Shown piece after piece: positions 7,571-10,419 of a stretch of DNA of 10,419 bases. This stretch comes from an uncultured Campylobacter sp. (GTDB lineage Bacteria > Campylobacterota > Campylobacteria > Campylobacterales > Campylobacteraceae). Position numbers and translations under genes: made by a program. The notes beneath the pieces were generated by a model that had not been told where the DNA came from, searched no databases, and saw only the letters and a program-made list of their open reading frames with translations. The first letter of the stretch is position 1, and every line of letters starts with the position of its first letter. Location of the stretch: positions 1 through 10,419 of the forward strand of contig NZ_CALINL010000240.1 of assembly GCF_938045225.1 (NCBI RefSeq), read 5' to 3'.

Positions 7571-7765
7571 TTAATTATTTTTCAAATTTTTAACGCTTTT
7601 CTCTGACGCGTTAAAATTTTTCTCGAAAAATACGCGCTCCTTATGCTCGCCTTTTTTGCCGATGTTAAAGCCCTCGACGGGGCGGTGATAACCCATTACT
7701 CGGCTCCATACGGTGCATTTCGTGCGCTGCGTCTGTACCGCCTGCAATATCTCGCTATTTGTCAT
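7571..7765 (-). CDS. Small protein resembling the glycyl-radical C-terminus of anaerobic ribonucleotide reductase (64 aa)
   Basis: A 64-aa protein whose residues 14-43 closely resemble the extreme C-terminus of class III (anaerobic) ribonucleotide reductase NrdD. The motif is KCTVWSRVMGYHRPV, followed by FNIGKKGEHKERVFF. In NrdD the Gly of the R-V-x-G-Y motif carries the catalytic radical. The usual paired CxxC zinc motifs are absent here (one Cys only), and the whole catalytic barrel of about 600 residues is missing. It begins with ATG 7765, overlapping the holin-like gene by 11 nt, with GAGGAG 7 nt upstream, and is followed after 15 nt by the endolysin. It is therefore a full, well-expressed small gene, not random decay. 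A GrcA/YfiD-like spare radical domain is one idea; a structural zinc-less relic is another. Function is unknown. Confidence 0.78.
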   Translation of the reverse strand: MTNSEILQAVQTQRTKCTVWSRVMGYHRPVEGFNIGKKGEHKERVFFEKNFNASEKSVKNLKNN

Positions 7766-8120
7766 CTTCTCGCTCCTCGTGCCTAAAGCTTCTGCCGTAG
7801 TCCCCGTAGTCGTAGCTATTGCCGTTTAGCCCTTCTATCTTTTTCTCTACGGCTTTATCTATCATCGCGGTAGCCCACTCCGCCCCTCGCCAAGCAAAAA
7901 ACCCGCCCACTGCTAGCGAGAATTTAGGCGCCTGCGTAAAATAAAACGTCGTTTCATACGCTAGCCAACACACAAACATCGAGCTAGCCGTACCTACTGC
8001 TAAATTTACAAGCCTTTGCGCGCCTTTTTTGCCGCTATTTGCCATATTGAGCAGTCCGCCCACTAGCCCCACCAAAATCACCCAAAAATAAAGCCCTATC
8101 TCCTCTATTACGTCATCCAT
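7755..8120 (-). CDS. Holin-like phage membrane protein (121 aa)
   Basis: This 121-aa protein has three likely membrane segments, at about residues 10-27 (YFWVILVGLVGGLLNM), 37-56 (NLAVGTASSMFVCWLAY) and 66-82 (KFSLAVGGFFAWRGAEW). A charged cytoplasmic tail with Asp, Arg and Glu follows. This is the layout of class I holins, and it resembles LydA-type (Phage_holin_3_3) proteins. It would oligomerise in the inner membrane and let the signal-less endolysin, encoded one gene downstream, reach the wall. GGGAG lies 4 nt before the ATG at 8120. The C-terminus overlaps the 64-aa gene by 11 nt. The family assignment is by pattern only; the membrane topology is clear. Confidence 0.78.
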   Translation of the reverse strand: MDDVIEEIGLYFWVILVGLVGGLLNMANSGKKGAQRLVNLAVGTASSMFVCWLAYETTFYFTQAPKFSLAVGGFFAWRGAEWATAMIDKAVEKKIEGLNGNSYDYGDYGRSFRHEEREDDK

Positions 8121-8129
8121 TTTTCTCCC

Positions 8130-8231
8130 TCACTTCGTGACTAGCCACATTAGCAAGATTGACAAAACGATCTCGATAATAGCCTTTTTGCTTAGCCAAA
8201 ATTTTCTAGCTCTAGTCGCCAACTCTATCAT
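8130..8231 (-). CDS. 33-aa single-TM micro-protein in the lysis cassette
   Basis: A short ORF of 33 codons. The N-terminal half is basic and amphipathic (MIELATRARKFWLSKK), and residues 17-31 form a hydrophobic helix (AIIEIVLSILLMWLV) ending TK-stop. The ATG at 8231 has AAAGGGG 7 nt upstream, a strong ribosome-binding site, and overlaps the o-spanin gene's end by 20 nt in another frame. Its TGA lies 9 nt before the holin-like start. Without this ORF the cassette would have an unexplained gap of about 90 nt. A pinholin, antiholin or lysis-timing peptide would fit its size and position. The positive N-terminus is expected to stay in the cytoplasm. No family is recognised. Confidence 0.6.
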   Translation of the reverse strand: MIELATRARKFWLSKKAIIEIVLSILLMWLVTK

Positions 8232-8469
8232 CTACGCACCCCTTTAAAAGCCTATCCGCCGCTACGGCGTATTCCATAAGCTCCTTAAACGTCTGCGGAT
8301 TGTTTGGGTCGTATTCGGGCGGCGTAGGCAAATCCTCGCGCTTTATGCAAGCTACGGGCGTTTTTACCTCTTTATACTCCGTACGGGCGATGATTTGTGG
8401 CTCTTTGCCCGCACATCCGGCTAGCATTAGTGCGCAAGCTAGCACGCATAAGGTTTGAGTGTTTCTCAT
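8212..8469 (-). CDS. Rz1-like o-spanin, outer-membrane lipoprotein (85 aa)
   Basis: A short lipoprotein expected to sit in the inner leaflet of the outer membrane and bind the i-spanin across the periplasm, so that the two membranes fuse in the final lysis step. It has a lipoprotein signal peptide with lipobox LAGC ending at Cys19, and a mature part of about 67 residues with a Pro-rich patch at 47-59 (DLPTPPEYDPNNP), a typical Rz1 trait. Two further Cys (41 and 78) could form disulfides. The ATG overlaps the stop of the i-spanin gene in an ATGA arrangement, and AAGGGG lies 5 nt upstream. The pair is adjacent, not nested as in lambda. Sequence identity between spanins is low; the call rests on architecture and position. 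Confidence 0.8.
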   Translation of the reverse strand: MRNTQTLCVLACALMLAGCAGKEPQIIARTEYKEVKTPVACIKREDLPTPPEYDPNNPQTFKELMEYAVAADRLLKGCVDDRVGD

Positions 8470-8864
8470 CTTAGCCCCTTAAATGCCTTAGCCGCTACGC
8501 TCGCCGCGTCCTCGTAAAATTTCAGTTTTTCTTGACACTGTGCGTCTTTAGCCGGCGCGGCTAGTTTTTCAAATCTCGCTTTTGCTTGTTTGGCTTCTTT
8601 GATAGCGTCTTGCTTTTTTGCCTCCAGCGCTTCAAATTTAGCGTTTTGCAAATCTATACGCAGGTTACACTCGCTTAGATTTGCCGCCGAGATTTGCAGG
8701 TTTGCTTCTTTTATAGCTAGCTCTTTTTGCGCCTGGGCTAGCCCCGCTTTTGCTTCTTTGACGTCGCTCTTTAGCTTCCATATTTCAACCCCAAGCCCTA
8801 GCATTACGCCCGCAAGAGCGCCGATTACGATTAGCCAGAGCTTGTTTGCGATTAGGAAATTCAT
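8466..8864 (-). CDS. Rz-like i-spanin, inner-membrane spanin subunit (132 aa)
   Basis: The inner-membrane half of a two-part spanin. It has an N-terminal TM segment at about residues 9-29 (LWLIVIGALAGVMLGLGVEIW), then a long Lys/Ala/Glu/Gln periplasmic coiled coil to about residue 102, with two Cys (66 and 110) that could form inter-chain disulfides. Size and layout match Rz proteins (about 150 aa). ATG 8864 is preferred over the in-frame GTG at 8867: AGGAG lies 4 nt before the ATG but only 1 nt before the GTG. The preceding 27-aa ORF ends TGATG on this start. The stop overlaps the o-spanin start (ATGA). Confidence 0.82.
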   Translation of the reverse strand: MNFLIANKLWLIVIGALAGVMLGLGVEIWKLKSDVKEAKAGLAQAQKELAIKEANLQISAANLSECNLRIDLQNAKFEALEAKKQDAIKEAKQAKARFEKLAAPAKDAQCQEKLKFYEDAASVAAKAFKGLR

Positions 8865-8947
8865 CACGCTCCTTTCAGTAAATTTACTGTAATGACTACG
8901 ACCAAAATTACCGCCGCGATAATCGCAAATTTGACCGCCGAGCTCAT
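8864..8947 (-). CDS. 27-aa single-TM micro-protein between the PRW-motif protein and i-spanin
   Basis: A 27-codon ORF encoding a nearly pure membrane helix. The start is MSSAVKF, then AIIAAVILVVVITV at residues 8-21, ending NLLKGA. Three features mark it as a real gene: AAGGA 7 nt before the ATG at 8947, an ATGA overlap with the stop of the upstream gene, and a TGATG overlap with the i-spanin start. If it is ignored, the array has an otherwise unusual 79-nt hole. Such a short hydrophobic peptide could be a lysis regulator, pinholin or membrane accessory. It has no known family that I can name. Confidence 0.62.
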   Translation of the reverse strand: MSSAVKFAIIAAVILVVVITVNLLKGA

Positions 8948-9546
8948 TGTTTTATCCTTTTAAACGGATTTATCGCCCAGACCGTCTGGAGTATCTTTTT
9001 GTCGTTCTCGTCCATATACGTATGCTTGTTATCCTCACGCATACCTACGACGTCCATCAGTTTCCAGCCTAGATAGATACGGCAGTACCATTTTGATTTG
9101 CCGTAGCGTATCTCGCGGTAGTAGCCAAAACGCTCCGTCCCGTCTTTCATCTTGCAAGTAACCAGGCACTCAGTTGATTTTTGCCCTTTGTTGTATGTTG
9201 CGAATACGTCGCCTTGAGTGCGCACCGTGCCCGCGTCTATGTCCTCGACTTTGACACCGAGATACTTCGCGCTGAATACGCCTATGCGGTTGCGATACAG
9301 CCAGCATAGTCTAGCCCAATACGTCCTATTCTTGCCGTTCGGGAAATGTTCGCCTCTCCACCCGTCGTCGCCGTTGATGCCGTAGTCTGGGTCATCAAAC
9401 CACGCCGCCCATCTTGGCAGTTTTTCGCTCTCTTTACCGCAAAAAAGCAAAGCGATCGGCACGACGAAAAAGGCCAAAATCTCAAGCGGTATCTCTACCG
9501 CTACGTTTTTTGCTATTTGAAGTTTTTGTTTCGCCGTGAGTTTCAT
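8944..9546 (-). CDS. Membrane-anchored phage protein with PRW..WFD.PD motif (DUF7338-like, 200 aa)
   Basis: A 200-aa protein with one N-terminal hydrophobic segment (about residues 19-36, PLEILAFFVVPIALLFCG). It is followed by a conserved-looking motif LPRWAAWFDDPDYGINGDDG, an aromatic Trp/Tyr/Arg region (YWARLCWLYRNR) and a mixed C-terminal domain with Tyr/Trp/Lys-rich strands. I associate this motif with a family of uncharacterised tailed-phage proteins (DUF7338, from memory), often near lysis genes. Two start codons are in frame. ATG 9546 is preferred because AAAGG lies 7 nt upstream; for ATG 9552 the spacing is 1 nt. The end overlaps the 27-aa ORF (ATGA). It heads the lysis block. The function is unknown. 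Confidence 0.78.
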   Translation of the reverse strand: MKLTAKQKLQIAKNVAVEIPLEILAFFVVPIALLFCGKESEKLPRWAAWFDDPDYGINGDDGWRGEHFPNGKNRTYWARLCWLYRNRIGVFSAKYLGVKVEDIDAGTVRTQGDVFATYNKGQKSTECLVTCKMKDGTERFGYYREIRYGKSKWYCRIYLGWKLMDVVGMREDNKHTYMDENDKKILQTVWAINPFKRIKQ

Positions 9547-9548
9547 CG

Positions 9549-9680
9549 TCATACCTTTCTGATTTTGCTTGCGCCTACGCCTGATTTGAGACGGAATTCA
9601 CTGGCAGAATCTATCCCCGCGCTTACTACTATTTGGCTTAAGGATGTTAAGCCTTTGACCAAAGATATGTTATAATGCCC
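9549..9680 (-). pseudogene. 3' fragment of a truncated phage gene at the junction
   Basis: On the minus strand an open frame of 43 sense codons ends in TGA at 9549, 2 nt before the preferred start of the PRW-motif gene, in the same tight spacing as the rest of the array. The readable C-terminal part is GLTSLSQIVVSAGIDSASEF, then RLKSGVGASKIRKV, with codon use like the phage genes. Going upstream it meets a TGA at 9681-9683, and no start with a ribosome-binding site exists. It therefore looks like the tail of a larger gene whose 5' part was replaced by the RmlB-side DNA. The product is not recognised. Confidence 0.55.
9668..9676 (+). promoter_or_regulatory. Possible extended -10 promoter for rfbB
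   Basis: TGTTATAAT (TGn followed by TATAAT) is a perfect extended -10 element 30 nt before the rfbB start. There is no properly spaced -35: TTGACC at 9655-9660 is only 10 nt away. The element fits a sigma-70 type promoter, as in Campylobacter, rather than the Bacteroidota type (TAnnTTTG). It may be a chance product of the junction. Confidence 0.3.
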
Positions 9681-9690
9681 TCAGAAAAAT

Positions 9691-9695
9691 AGGAG
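9691..9695 (+). promoter_or_regulatory. Ribosome-binding site of rfbB
   Basis: AGGAG lies 11 nt before the ATG at 9707, a rather long spacing. It is the only Shine-Dalgarno-like sequence there and supports 9707 as the start. No other in-frame ATG is nearby. Confidence 0.5.
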
Positions 9696-9706
9696 AAAAT
9701 CTTTTC

Positions 9707-10419
9707 ATGACTGAATATAAAAATATTGTAGTGACAGGTGGAGCAGGATTTATCGGTTCTCATGTTGTTCGTGAGTTTGTGAAAAATCTCCCGCAAACGA
9801 AAATCATCAACCTTGATGCCCTTACATACGCAGGAAACCTTGAAAATCTGAAAGATATAGAAAACGAACCAAACTATATCTTTGAAAAAGCAGATATCAC
9901 AAAACCCGAAGAACTAAAAAAAGTTTTTGAAAAACATAATCCAGACGCGGTGATACATCTCGCTGCGGAAAGCCATGTGGATAGAAGTATCACAGACCCA
10001 AATGCTTTCATCAATACTAATGTAATGGGGACTGCTAATTTGCTTAATCTTTGTAAAGAGTTTTGGACACTGAATCCAGAGCATACACACGGAAGATTTC
10101 CTAACGAACCGAGAAAAAATCTTTTCTACCATGTTTCTACGGATGAAGTGTATGGTGCTTTGGGAGAAACAGGATTTTTCACTGAAGAAACGCCTTACGA
10201 CCCAAAATCTCCATATTCTGCGAGTAAAGCTGCCAGCGACCATTTGGTAAGAGCTTATGGAAACACCTATGGACTTCCTTACATTGTTTCTAATTGTTCA
10301 AACAACTATGGCCCAAATCATTTCCCAGAGAAACTGATTCCGCTTTGTATTTCTAATATTATCAACGAAAAACCACTGCCAATCTATGGTGATGGTAAAT
10401 ATACCCGCGACTGGCTGTT
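9707..10419 (+). CDS. rfbB: dTDP-glucose 4,6-dehydratase (partial, C-terminus off window)
   Basis: An extended short-chain dehydrogenase that turns dTDP-glucose into dTDP-4-keto-6-deoxyglucose with bound NAD, the second step of dTDP-rhamnose and related sugar synthesis for O-antigen or capsule. The Rossmann motif TGGAGFIG is at residues 10-17, with the cofactor-binding Asp37. HLAAESHVDRS (84-94) is typical of the family. The active-site triad Thr145-Asp146-Glu147 lies in STDEVYG, and the catalytic Tyr170-xxx-Lys174 in YSASK. The window shows 237 of about 350 residues and ends in TRDWL. Wording such as EFWTLNPEHTHGRFPNEPR is of the Bacteroidota/Flavobacteriia type in my judgement. It is on the opposite strand from all phage genes, more AT-rich, and unrelated to their function. 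It is also known as rmlB. Confidence 0.93.
   Translation, partial: MTEYKNIVVTGGAGFIGSHVVREFVKNLPQTKIINLDALTYAGNLENLKDIENEPNYIFEKADITKPEELKKVFEKHNPDAVIHLAAESHVDRSITDPNAFINTNVMGTANLLNLCKEFWTLNPEHTHGRFPNEPRKNLFYHVSTDEVYGALGETGFFTEETPYDPKSPYSASKAASDHLVRAYGNTYGLPYIVSNCSNNYGPNHFPEKLIPLCISNIINEKPLPIYGDGKYTRDWL

Noticed and set aside
8865..8867. GTG start for the i-spanin, three bases upstream of the ATG
   Set aside because: The ribosome-binding site would be only 1 nt away; the ATG at 8864 has workable spacing and a TGATG junction.
9550..9552. First ATG of the PRW-motif gene as its start
   Set aside because: AAAGG is 1 nt from this ATG but 7 nt from the ATG at 9546, which is therefore preferred.
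9594..9605. GAATTCACTGGC, the same 12 bases as the EcoRI/lacZ edge of pUC-type vectors
   Set aside because: Similarity stops at once on both sides, and the bases fall in an open phage-like reading frame, so this is most likely chance and not vector.
9635..9653. Inverted repeat GGCTTAA-GGATG-TTAAGCC near the junction, considered as terminator or attachment site
   Set aside because: It lies inside the truncated phage reading frame (9549-9680), has only three T after it, and no second copy was seen in the window.
9914..10243. Minus-strand open frame opposite rfbB
   Set aside because: It is fully antisense to a gene with intact catalytic motifs and has no ribosome-binding signal.
1..10419. tRNA or rRNA genes, CRISPR arrays, IS elements, integrase, origin or long direct repeats
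   Set aside because: None was found when reading both strands by eye. A covariance-model or repeat search could still reveal weak cases.

Overview
The window joins two unlike pieces of DNA. Positions 1 to about 9,660 look like part of a tailed phage or prophage. All recognisable genes there lie on the minus strand and are packed into one operon-like array, with ATGA, TGATG or TAATG overlaps or very short gaps and clear Shine-Dalgarno sequences. The moderate GC content, the many AAATTT and GCG-rich codons, and the Campylobacter-like endolysin suggest a higher-GC oral Campylobacter host (the C. showae / rectus / gracilis / curvus type). That host call is inference from sequence style; no search was run.

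Read in the direction of transcription (right to left), the array runs as follows. First comes the 3' end of a truncated gene (9680-9549). Next is a membrane-anchored phage protein with a PRW..WFD.PD motif (9546-8944). The lysis cassette follows: a 27-aa single-TM micro-ORF, an Rz-like i-spanin, an Rz1-like o-spanin lipoprotein, a 33-aa single-TM micro-ORF, a holin-like membrane protein, a 64-aa protein resembling the glycyl-radical tail of anaerobic ribonucleotide reductase, and a GH108-type endolysin. After that come host-contact and tail genes (6953-4107): an unknown small protein, a fibre-like protein with a DUF1983-like domain, a DUF4376-like protein and two coiled-coil proteins. Last are a 541-aa protein with a Gly-rich basic tail and three genes that look like DNA-ejection or internal virion proteins (2398 to the left edge). 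The last of these runs off the window.

The lysis genes fit one pathway. The endolysin has no export signal, so it needs a holin to reach the peptidoglycan. The i-/o-spanin pair would then fuse the inner and outer membranes. The two micro-ORFs are plausible lysis regulators or pinholins, but this is untested. The downstream block would form the fibres and the proteins injected with the genome.

From about 9,660 to the right edge the DNA changes: it becomes AT-rich, the coding strand flips to plus, and it encodes an RmlB/RfbB dTDP-glucose 4,6-dehydratase (9707 onward, cut by the edge). By memory this protein is of the Bacteroidota/Flavobacteriia type. Because a phage reading frame is cut exactly where the change occurs, the join is either an assembly chimera or a real recombination or insertion junction. 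No tRNA, rRNA, CRISPR, integrase, IS element or convincing attachment site was seen.
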